A stretch of 12,214 nucleotides of DNA. Source: Planctomycetota bacterium (GTDB taxonomy: Bacteria; Planctomycetota; Phycisphaerae; Sedimentisphaerales; Anaerohalosphaeraceae). Under the pieces are notes generated by a model. That model had not been told where the DNA came from. It searched no databases and saw only the letters and a list, made by a program, of their open reading frames with translations. Below, in pieces: positions 1 to 6,915 of the stretch (position 1 is the stretch's first letter; each line of letters starts with the position of its first letter). The position numbers were made by a program, and so were the translations under genes. Location of the stretch: the NCBI GenBank assembly GCA_021160785.1, contig JAGHBX010000451.1, positions 1 through 12,214 on the forward strand, written 5' to 3'.

Positions 1-741
1 ATCACCAACGGCCTGGGTGCCTCGAAGAAGCACAACTATTTCGCCCTGCTGCAGCATAACGACGACGAGGCGTACCCCGACATGGCAGGTTGCGACCTGA
101 ACGCCGTACTGTCGAATCTGGAGGTTCGCAACTATGCACTCGACTATACGACATCGCAACAGCATCTCGAAAGACAACTGCTTCGCGTGGCCGTTAGGGC
201 GCCTGATGTCAAGGCCATCGTCGTCATCACCTCCGGCGGCAACGACCTGATACACGATTACGGCAGGAGCGAACCGGTCGACGGCGCGATGTACGGCTGC
301 ACCTACAGTCAGGCAAAAGTGTGGACCGCCAATATCAAGCAGCGACTGCAAAAGCTGATTGAAGGGATCAATGAAAGATTTCCCGGCGGCTGCGAGATAT
401 TCCTCGCCAATATCTACGACCCCACCGATGGCGTGGGCGACCCGCAAATCAGGGGGCTGCCGCGGTGGCGGGCCTGTGTCAAGACACTGGCGCTGACCAA
501 TCGCAGGATCGAGGAATTGTGCAACGCCTGCGACAACGTGCATCTCGTGGACATTCATTCGGAGTTCCTCGGCCACGGCTTTCACTGCCGGCAGTGGTGG
601 CGCAAGCATTACCGCAAAAACGATCCGTACCACTGGTACTTCCACAACATCGAGGACCCGAACCCGCGCGGATACGATGCAATCCGGAGACTGTTCCTGA
701 TCGAAATGGCAAAAGTCCTGCCCGAGCGGTTGGCTAAATAG
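1..741 (+). CDS. SGNH/GDSL-type hydrolase, 5' end cut by window edge
   Basis: The reading frame is open from base 1 and ends at TAG 739-741, so the gene starts upstream and the ATG at 82 is internal. The first visible residues, ITNGLGAS, match what normally follows the GDS of block I (GDSITNG), so the nucleophilic serine probably lies just outside the window. Block III is clear: GGND at 235-246, preceded by a hydrophobic strand (KAIVVITS). The C-terminal block reads HNIEDPNPRGYDAI. The usual HPN-type catalytic histidine is an aspartate here (codon 655-657), and the nearest histidine is four residues earlier (643-645). SGNH enzymes are esterases, deacetylases or lipases; in glycan-degrading bacteria many remove acyl groups from sugars, but the substrate cannot be read from sequence. 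The Lnt-like gene follows 44 nt downstream and is probably co-transcribed. The fold assignment is fairly firm; the specificity is unknown. Confidence 0.8.
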   Translation: MTNGLGASKKHNYFALLQHNDDEAYPDMAGCDLNAVLSNLEVRNYALDYTTSQQHLERQLLRVAVRAPDVKAIVVITSGGNDLIHDYGRSEPVDGAMYGCTYSQAKVWTANIKQRLQKLIEGINERFPGGCEIFLANIYDPTDGVGDPQIRGLPRWRACVKTLALTNRRIEELCNACDNVHLVDIHSEFLGHGFHCRQWWRKHYRKNDPYHWYFHNIEDPNPRGYDAIRRLFLIEMAKVLPERLAK

Positions 742-785
742 CACAGCGAATGTTCATTTAGCAATTGAATTGAAAGGAGACAGCC

Positions 786-2210
786 ATGTCAACGAAGCAA
801 GATGTTTACTGTCGGTTTGCAGGGGCGGCGAGCGGGTTGATGTTGGCCGTGCCGAATATGTATTCGCCTTTGGCGCCGATGCAGGCCGTTGCTCTGGTTC
901 CGATTCTCTATTTTGCCGTCAACGGAAAAGTCAAAAACCGCGTGCTGTGCGCTGCGGGCATGTATATGGGTCTTGCCTACACGCTGCCGCAGATCATCTA
1001 CCTTCGGCTGCCGGCGCCAATTACGCTCATTTTGCTCGTCCATCTGACCGTCGTCATGATGCTGCTTGTAATGGGCTGGCGATTGCTTGCAGACCGATCG
1101 GCCGTGTGGGCGAGTTTCGCCGCCGGCGCCTTTTTCGTCGTCATCGACTGGTACAACTTCACCGCCATGCCGATGTGGGGCACGTCGCAATCCATCGTGC
1201 GGTGCTGGTCGAAGTACCCGTTTGCGATTCAGTTCACTTCACTGACGGGCATAACGGGCATCGTCTTTGTTGTCGGCGTGCTGCAGGCGTTTGTGGTTTA
1301 CATGATATCCCAGCCGCACAGTCGCCGGCGTCTCGCCGCAGCCGCGTTTGCAGTTGTTGTCATTGTCATTGCAGCCAATGTCGCGTGCTGTCTGCCCAAA
1401 AGCGACGTCAAACTAACCGTAGCCGCCATAGGCTGGCTAAGCGACGATTCACCGAACTGTCCGGATGTTTACTCCGAGCAGGGATTTGAAAAACTCTTTG
1501 CCCAACCTGTTGCCCAGGCCGCATCGCAGGGAGCGCGGCTTGTCGTCTCGGGCGAGATGGGTTTCCGCATCGACAAGCATACGCGCGCCGAATGGCTGGC
1601 GCGATTCGGGGCTCTTTGCAGAAAACACGATATCTACCTGGCGGTGGGATGTTTTGACGCAAGCGACAACGAAAACCGCCTGTTGTTCATCGACCCGTCG
1701 GGCGAGATCGTCGGGCGATACACAAAAACTTTTTTGACTCCCTTTGAGCACAGCCAGCGCGGAGACGGATGGCTGACAATTGTCGATATTGACGGCGTCC
1801 GCATCGGGGGAATGATCTGCCAGGACGACAACTTCACATCGCTTACGCGCAACTACGGCCGGAAAGCCGCAGGCGTCATGGCCGTTCCCACATTGGACTG
1901 GTCCACCGTCCGCAGCGTCCACCTGCAAACCACCGTCCACCGCGCGATCGAATCCCGACAGCTAATGGTCCGCGCCGCCGTAAACGGAATAAGCGCAATC
2001 ATCTCACCGACAGGCAAGATCCTCGCCAAATGCGACCACTACAAAGAAGGCCCCGGCATGATCTGCGCCGAAGTCAACATCCACCAAAACAAAACCACCT
2101 TCAGCCGCTTCGGCCACTCACCAGTAATCCTAAGCGCCATATACCTCGCCTTCTACATAGGCAGACGCCACCAATTCAAATCGCTTCGGAAAATGCATGA
2201 AAACAGGTAA
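786..2210 (+). CDS. Apolipoprotein N-acyltransferase-like membrane nitrilase (divergent)
   Basis: 474 residues. The ATG is preceded by AAGGAG (774-779) with a 6-nt spacing. The N-terminal ~205 residues hold about seven hydrophobic segments (roughly 11-24, 27-44, 52-72, 76-99, 104-122, 150-175, 183-200). A periplasmic-type CN-hydrolase domain follows (about 210-430), then one hydrophobic C-terminal segment (about 444-458). This is the layout of Lnt, which moves an acyl chain from phospholipid to the N-terminal cysteine of lipoproteins. The nitrilase triad is present: E257 (SGEMGF), K314 (YTKTF) and C345 (MICQDD). The stretch TVHRAIESRQLMVRAAVNG matches the conserved Lnt region before the ISPTGKI strand. 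Two differences stand out: C345 is followed by QD instead of YE, and K314 to C345 is only 31 residues, against about 52 in E. coli Lnt. It may be a paralogue acting on another amine or acyl acceptor. The family is confident; true Lnt activity is doubtful. Confidence 0.8.
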   Translation: MSTKQDVYCRFAGAASGLMLAVPNMYSPLAPMQAVALVPILYFAVNGKVKNRVLCAAGMYMGLAYTLPQIIYLRLPAPITLILLVHLTVVMMLLVMGWRLLADRSAVWASFAAGAFFVVIDWYNFTAMPMWGTSQSIVRCWSKYPFAIQFTSLTGITGIVFVVGVLQAFVVYMISQPHSRRRLAAAAFAVVVIVIAANVACCLPKSDVKLTVAAIGWLSDDSPNCPDVYSEQGFEKLFAQPVAQAASQGARLVVSGEMGFRIDKHTRAEWLARFGALCRKHDIYLAVGCFDASDNENRLLFIDPSGEIVGRYTKTFLTPFEHSQRGDGWLTIVDIDGVRIGGMICQDDNFTSLTRNYGRKAAGVMAVPTLDWSTVRSVHLQTTVHRAIESRQLMVRAAVNGISAIISPTGKILAKCDHYKEGPGMICAEVNIHQNKTTFSRFGHSPVILSAIYLAFYIGRRHQFKSLRKMHENR

Positions 2211-2228
2211 CTGTCCCCGGTTTTGGGG
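2200..2228. repeat. Small palindromic element over the stop codon of the Lnt-like gene
   Basis: AAAAC (2200-2204) and GTTTT (2220-2224) form an inverted repeat. Adjacent GG (2206-2207) can pair with CC, leaving one mismatch and a loop. A second short pairing, CCCC (2215-2218) with GGGG (2225-2228), overlaps it. The TAA stop codon of the upstream gene lies inside. The core AACTGTCCCC resembles, from memory, repetitive extragenic palindromes linked to REP-type Y1 transposases in many bacteria. No transposase is present here. There is no T-run after the stem, so it is not a convincing intrinsic terminator. Confidence 0.4.
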
Positions 2229-2251
2229 CCACATGGAATGTGATTTGCGGG

Positions 2252-2280
2252 TTTACGCCGAGGGCGGTTTGCTGTACAAT
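2252..2280 (+). promoter_or_regulatory. Probable sigma70-type promoter of the sugar operon
   Basis: A -35-like TTTACG (2252-2257; 4 of 6 match TTGACA) and a -10-like TACAAT (2275-2280; 5 of 6 match TATAAT) are separated by 17 nt, the ideal spacing. Transcription would begin near 2287 and leave a leader of about 56 nt before ATG 2343. This makes the upstream TTG at 2292 an unlikely start. It is the only clear promoter found ahead of the four-gene + strand block. Confidence 0.55.
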
Positions 2281-2342
2281 ACGGTTGGAGTTTGTCGATG
2301 CGATTTGCGCAAGCAGGATTGGACAGGAAAGGTGTAGTGGTG

Positions 2343-4436
2343 ATGACAAAATTAAGCCTTAGCGGTCAATTGAATCGCGCCGGGATATTCTTGTGGATAT
2401 GCTTTTTTGTGGCCATGTTGTTAGGGGGGTCTGTTTTGGTCGCTGCCGGCGGCGTATCTCTTTTGCCGGGCGGATTTGTCGCACCAGCCGATGCGGAAAC
2501 AACTTCGCCGATTGCGCGTCCCACGCAGCGCCGTGGAAAAGCGATCTACAAACTGCTGGCGGAACCCGAAAGCAATGTGCGGCTCGATGTAAACGCAATA
2601 CAGGTCGGAAAATACACAGATAACATAAGCATTACGGTCAAAGATGCACAGGGACAGACCATTCTCAAAGAAACCGTTGTCCCGAAGACGCAGAAGCAGT
2701 TGACCTTTCAAAGTCCCGGAGGCGCCGGACTGCTCACTATCGAATGTCGCGCGGGCAAGAACGCCGTCGCCCTGAGTGCCCAAAATGCCCGTCTGCTGCT
2801 GCCGATACACCGCCAAACTCTAAACATCATCAAGCACGCAAATCCCTTGTACTTTTATGTCGAAAAGGATGCACGCAGGTTTGAACTCATGCTTACGGGC
2901 CAGGGCGATCTCGAAACCGCCCAAGCCGTTGTCAGGACACCGGACGGCAACGTCGCCGCCTCGGTCAGCACCGTTGAAAGCGGGATTCAACAGGCGACGA
3001 TCAAAGTGCCCCCCGGCGCCGACGCTGCCGTATGGTCTGTGCAGATCGGCAAGGCATCACAAGGCGTATTCGAGGATTGCTCCTTTAGACTGTCCGGGCC
3101 GTTAGGGTATTATGCAGCCGAAAGCGCCGCCGATCTTGTCGTGGACGCCCTGTATGTTGATGCACCGATCCTCGTTCGTCCCGAGGAGCGCCGAGATCTC
3201 GCCGCAAAGGCTTTTGTTGTCGCGTGCCTGCGGCAGGATATCAAGGACCTTATCTTTTCGATCATGGACGAGCAGGACAATACGGTTGCATCCGTGCCGA
3301 TAGATCCTCGACATAGCAAACCATGGAACCCGTTTACCGGCGTGCCGGCGGGCAATTACGAGCTGGTCCTTGCCGGTCGTATCGGCACAAAACAACTGTC
3401 CGCAAGACAGCCGCTGTTTATCGTAGATCGTCCCGCCAATCTCACCGCAGACAAGACAACGCTGATCGGTGGTAAGCCTTTTTTCGCCCGCGGGCTTTAT
3501 CACGTGCGACCCGAAGACTACCAACTCGTTCGCCGGCAGGGCTTCAATATCGTACAGACGTCGCCGGCGCATATCGACAAGTGTCAAGAACACGGCCTGA
3601 AAGCGGCCGTTGCCCTTTATCGCGGCATGGGAATCAATCTTGACTATTATCGCGACAACCTTCTGAAGTATCGCGATCACCCCGCCGTCGCCTGTTGGAT
3701 GACGATGGACGAACCGGCTGCTCACGGCGTGGGGCTTGAGACCATGTCGGGTGCTTATGCAACGATCCGCCGGCTTGTCGATCAGCCCGCCTATACGTGC
3801 ATCTGTCGGCCCGCAGCCTATACAACCTATGGCCGATGCACCGACATCATCGCCGTCGACGTTTATCCCATTGGCAAACGTCCAATCACCGCCATCGCCG
3901 ACACGCTGGACATCGCCGGGCAAAATGCCGCCGGCCACACGATCTGGTTTATCGGTCAGGTCTGGAGCTGGCCGGATACGCGACTCGTTACGCCGCGCGA
4001 GCACCGCTGCATGAGCTACCTCGCCCTGACACATGCTGACGTCCGGGGGCTGTTCTGGTATTCCTTCCGTGACCCGGACTGGTACCTGCCCGAAAACAAT
4101 AAGGGCGTCTGGCAAATGTGTGGGCAGGTCAATAATGAACTGATTGAATTAGAGCCGGTGCTGCTGACCGGCAGCATCGGTGAGGCCGTCTGCAAAAACA
4201 ACGCCGGCGAAGTACATTATGCCTTGAAAAAACTCGACAAGACCCTATACTTGATTGCGACGAATCCGACTGAACAGGCCTGCAACCTGAAAGTCGATCT
4301 CAGCTCGTTTGGTGTGGGCGACAGGGCAACGGATATCTTTGAGAAAAGAACACTGTCGCTGGTGAAGGGACAATTGCAGGACTATTTTGAACCGCTCGAT
4401 ACGAGAGTATATGCTGTTGGGCTTAAAGACAGATGA
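2343..4436 (+). CDS. Exported glycoside-hydrolase-like TIM-barrel protein
   Basis: 697 residues from ATG 2343, chosen because GGAAAGG lies about 10 nt upstream and the promoter at 2252-2280 leaves a normal leader; in-frame TTG 2292 is the longer alternative. Residues ~13-38 are strongly hydrophobic (signal peptide or anchor), with a possible cleavage after PADA near residue 52. Residues ~60-370 look like beta-sandwich modules. From about 380 (GKPFFARGLYHV) a TIM barrel of the glycoside-hydrolase superfamily follows. WMTMDEP places a probable acid/base glutamate at E457, and HRCMSYLALTHADVRGLFWYSF is summarised here as a barrel strand-helix block typical of uncharacterised GH-like proteins (key residues Y-L-A-L and F-W-Y-S-F). 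Where a nucleophile glutamate might be expected, FIGQVW has Q539. The C-terminus (~600-697) looks like a beta domain. It heads the operon and presumably cuts or binds an external glycan. The substrate is not predictable. Confidence 0.7.
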   Translation: MTKLSLSGQLNRAGIFLWICFFVAMLLGGSVLVAAGGVSLLPGGFVAPADAETTSPIARPTQRRGKAIYKLLAEPESNVRLDVNAIQVGKYTDNISITVKDAQGQTILKETVVPKTQKQLTFQSPGGAGLLTIECRAGKNAVALSAQNARLLLPIHRQTLNIIKHANPLYFYVEKDARRFELMLTGQGDLETAQAVVRTPDGNVAASVSTVESGIQQATIKVPPGADAAVWSVQIGKASQGVFEDCSFRLSGPLGYYAAESAADLVVDALYVDAPILVRPEERRDLAAKAFVVACLRQDIKDLIFSIMDEQDNTVASVPIDPRHSKPWNPFTGVPAGNYELVLAGRIGTKQLSARQPLFIVDRPANLTADKTTLIGGKPFFARGLYHVRPEDYQLVRRQGFNIVQTSPAHIDKCQEHGLKAAVALYRGMGINLDYYRDNLLKYRDHPAVACWMTMDEPAAHGVGLETMSGAYATIRRLVDQPAYTCICRPAAYTTYGRCTDIIAVDVYPIGKRPITAIADTLDIAGQNAAGHTIWFIGQVWSWPDTRLVTPREHRCMSYLALTHADVRGLFWYSFRDPDWYLPENNKGVWQMCGQVNNELIELEPVLLTGSIGEAVCKNNAGEVHYALKKLDKTLYLIATNPTEQACNLKVDLSSFGVGDRATDIFEKRTLSLVKGQLQDYFEPLDTRVYAVGLKDR

Positions 4437-4464
4437 ACACCGGATAATTTTAAGGAGAAGATAG

Positions 4465-5319
4465 ATGGATCTGAAAATGGGTGTCAGTTCGCTTCTGTGG
4501 ACCGAGAATTTTAGTGCCGCCGATGTCGGCTTGTTCGAGAAGGTCAAGAGCGTCGGATTCGATGTTTTCGAGATATGCGTTGCCGATCCGTTCGACTTCC
4601 CTGTAGATCAGGTCCAGAAGGCGGCCGAGGGCGCTGGCGTCGAGTTGACCACGATCAGTGTCGCGATCGACGATAGAAATCCCGTCAGCCCCGACGCTGC
4701 CAGCCGTCAAAAGGCCGTCGAGTTCCTGAAGCGGATGATCGACATCAATATGGGCATCGGCTCGAAGATCGTCGGCGGGCCCAACTATGCGGCATGGGGC
4801 TATATCACCGGCGCCTCCAGGACCGACGACGAGTGGAAGTGGGCGGTCGATACCATACGCAAGGCCGCCGAGTACGCCAAACAGCAGGGCGATGTCGTCC
4901 TGGCGTTCGAGCCCATCAACAGGTTCGAAACCTACTTCATCAATATCGCCGCCGACGCAGTCAAATTCGCCCAGGACGTCGGGCTCGACAACGTGGGAGT
5001 CCACCTGGACACTTTCCACATGATACGCGAGGAAAAGAACATCGCCGATGCCGTCAAGGCATGCGGCGACCGCCTGTTCTATCTGCATGTCTGCGAAAAT
5101 GACCGCGGCATTCCCGGCACGGGACTCGTGCCCTGGAAGGACTTCTTCACCGCATTAAAGGACGTCGGCTACAAGGGCATACTGACCATCGAATCGTTCG
5201 ATCCGGATTTCGAGGAGATCAATCGCACCTGCGCCATCTGGCGAAAATTCGCAGAGTCCGGCGAGCAATTGGCTACGGAGGGGTTAAAGAATCTTAAAGC
5301 AATAGCGGCGGCTGTCTAA
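4465..5319 (+). CDS. D-tagatose/D-allulose 3-epimerase family sugar epimerase
   Basis: 284 residues; AAGGAG at 4452-4457 sits 7 nt before the ATG. There is no signal peptide, so it is cytoplasmic. It is a xylose-isomerase-like TIM barrel (AP_endonuc_2 family). The four metal ligands of D-tagatose 3-epimerases are all visible with the same spacing as in the Pseudomonas cichorii enzyme (E152, D185, H211, E246): E149 (AFEPINRFETY), D182 (HLDTFHM), H208 (LHVCEND) and E243 (TIESFD). R214 corresponds to the substrate-contact arginine. EPINRFETY and LDTFHM are hallmark strings of this subfamily. Such enzymes invert C3 of ketohexoses through two acidic residues, here E149 and E243. It lies 28 nt after the glycosidase-like gene and 25 nt before the ThuA gene, so an operon is likely. 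The exact sugar (tagatose, allulose, erythrulose or another keto sugar) is uncertain. Confidence 0.85.
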   Translation: MDLKMGVSSLLWTENFSAADVGLFEKVKSVGFDVFEICVADPFDFPVDQVQKAAEGAGVELTTISVAIDDRNPVSPDAASRQKAVEFLKRMIDINMGIGSKIVGGPNYAAWGYITGASRTDDEWKWAVDTIRKAAEYAKQQGDVVLAFEPINRFETYFINIAADAVKFAQDVGLDNVGVHLDTFHMIREEKNIADAVKACGDRLFYLHVCENDRGIPGTGLVPWKDFFTALKDVGYKGILTIESFDPDFEEINRTCAIWRKFAESGEQLATEGLKNLKAIAAAV

Positions 5320-5344
5320 CAAGCCGCCCCGAAAGGAGACCGTC

Positions 5345-6841
5345 ATGAAAAGACCCTATCTAAAACTAAAAGTAACGCTTCTGTTTACATTGGTGCTGGC
5401 GACATGTTTTGCCCTCGCCCTTGCCGCGGACAACAAGCCCGCCGCCAAAGGGAAACCCCCGGTCGTAAAGAAAATCCTCATCGTCACCGGCGTCGACTAT
5501 CCCGGGCACAAGTGGAAGCTCACCACGCCCATCCTGAAGAAAGCAATCGCCAAAGACAAACGTTTGAAAATTACCGTCGTCGAGGACCCGAAATTTCTCG
5601 CCTCACCCGACCTGAACAAATACGATGCCGTCGTCCTTCACTTCATGGACTGGGAGGTCCCCGACCCCGGCGCCAAGGCCCGCGCGAACCTAAAAGCATT
5701 TGTCGAAAACGGCAAAGGCATGGTTGTCGTCCACTTCGCCTGCGGCGCCTTCCAGGACTGGGGCGAATTCAAGAACCTCGCCGGCAGGGCCTGGGACCCG
5801 AAACTCAGAGGCCACGACCCCCACGGCAAGTTCAAAGTCGAAATCACCGACACAAAGCACCCGATCACAAAAGGCCTGAAATCCTTCGAAATCACCGACG
5901 AACTCTACACCTGCCTGGCAGGCGACAGAAAAATCAAACTGCTGGCAAAAGCAAAATCAAAAGTAGACGGCAAAGACTATCCCATAGCCTTCGTATTCAA
6001 CTACGGCAAAGGAAGAGTCTTCCACAGCCCGTTAGGACACGACGTAAAGGCATTCTCCAACCCCGGATGCGCAGAACTCTTCCGAAGAGGAACCGCCTGG
6101 GCCGCCGGACTCGAACCGGTTCGTCCAAAAAAGGTTGTCTTGATCGCGGGACCGAACAGCCATGGTCCGGGCACGCACAACCACATAGAAGGTGTCCAAT
6201 TGCTCAAGCACTCTATCGAGACGTCGCCGAATATCTCGCCGATTCAAGTGGAGGCTATTCTTGGTGATTGGCCTAACGACATGGGGGTACTGGACGACGC
6301 CGACAGTATATTGATTTTCTCGGATGGTGACGGCGGACATCCTCTTGCCAAAGCAGACCGTCTGGAAAAGATACGTGCGTTAATGAAGCGAGGAGTCGGG
6401 CTGGCCCTGATACATTACGCCGTCGCACCGCCAAACGGCAAGCAGGTTGGGTCGAGTTTTCTGGAATGGATCGGCGGCTACTATGAAAACGGCTACTCCA
6501 GGAACCCGATAAATGAGCTTCGCCTTCAACAGGGAGCAGCCGATCATCCGATTTGCCGGGGCTGGGGCGGTTATTCGGCAAAGGACGAATTCTATTACCG
6601 AATCAGGTTCGATGACAACGACAAGAGACTCAAACCAATCTTGACGGCGATGCTGCCGAAGGATAATCCCGAACGCCAGGTATTGGCCTGGGCGGTCCAG
6701 CGTGCCGACGGCGGACGTGGTTTTGGCTTTACGGGCGGACATTACCACGAAAACTGGAAAATAGAACCGTTTCGAAAGATGGTTCTCAACGCCATACTCT
6801 GGACTGCCGGCATACCCATACCGGAAAACGGTGTTGAATAA
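5345..6841 (+). CDS. Exported tandem ThuA-domain protein
   Basis: 498 residues; AAGGAG (5333-5338) is 6 nt before the ATG. Residues 1-28 form a classic signal peptide (KR-rich start, hydrophobic core, ALA-A cleavage region). Two copies of a ThuA-like, glutamine-amidotransferase-type fold follow, about 42-260 and 264-492. Paired landmarks show the duplication: VVVHF with H130 against ALIHY with H357, KHPIT with H172 against DHPIC with H401, and PLGHD with H232 against TGGHYH with H466. ThuA is named from rhizobial trehalose utilisation, where it works with the sugar 3-dehydrogenase ThuB; its chemistry in planctomycetes is largely unknown. A typical ThuA has one domain, so this is a duplicated form. 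Base composition changes near 6118, exactly between the domains. Its place between two sugar epimerase-like genes supports a role in carbohydrate turnover outside the cytoplasm. Confidence 0.82.
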   Translation: MKRPYLKLKVTLLFTLVLATCFALALAADNKPAAKGKPPVVKKILIVTGVDYPGHKWKLTTPILKKAIAKDKRLKITVVEDPKFLASPDLNKYDAVVLHFMDWEVPDPGAKARANLKAFVENGKGMVVVHFACGAFQDWGEFKNLAGRAWDPKLRGHDPHGKFKVEITDTKHPITKGLKSFEITDELYTCLAGDRKIKLLAKAKSKVDGKDYPIAFVFNYGKGRVFHSPLGHDVKAFSNPGCAELFRRGTAWAAGLEPVRPKKVVLIAGPNSHGPGTHNHIEGVQLLKHSIETSPNISPIQVEAILGDWPNDMGVLDDADSILIFSDGDGGHPLAKADRLEKIRALMKRGVGLALIHYAVAPPNGKQVGSSFLEWIGGYYENGYSRNPINELRLQQGAADHPICRGWGGYSAKDEFYYRIRFDDNDKRLKPILTAMLPKDNPERQVLAWAVQRADGGRGFGFTGGHYHENWKIEPFRKMVLNAILWTAGIPIPENGVE

Positions 6842-6868
6842 TACCAATTTGGTGGCTAAGAGCCTACC
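6840..6868. repeat. Intercistronic palindrome and hairpin
   Basis: Directly overlapping the TAA stop of the ThuA gene is the palindrome ACCAA-T-TTGGT (6843-6853). Next to it, GGTGGCT (6851-6857) can pair with AGCCTACC (6861-6868) with one bulged base and an AAG loop. The string TGAATAATACCA also starts a similar palindrome at 11824. The structure may process or stabilise the operon mRNA or be a degenerate repeat. No T-tract follows, so termination is not indicated. Confidence 0.35.
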
Positions 6869-6915
6869 CTACTGCCAACATCACCGTCAAAGCTTGAAGA
6901 AAGGACGTATCTAAA

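Noticed and set aside
2292..2342. TTG start giving a 17-residue N-terminal extension of the GH-like protein
   Set aside because: It would begin about 5 nt after the predicted transcription start and has no ribosome site; ATG 2343 has GGAAAGG at good distance and begins a normal signal segment.
3102..4115. Long reverse-strand open frame (337 codons) opposite the GH-like gene
   Set aside because: It lies wholly inside a well-supported gene, has no ribosome site or recognisable motif, and reflects the complementary codon pattern of a GC-rich gene.
4450..5088. Reverse-strand open frame opposite the 3-epimerase
   Set aside because: The + strand product has all catalytic residues of its family; the reverse frame reads as a repetitive D/V/G-rich shadow.
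5345..5428. Lipoprotein signal for the ThuA protein (LATC at residues 18-21)
   Set aside because: Threonine at the -1 position does not fit the usual lipobox and a standard ALA-type cleavage site follows.
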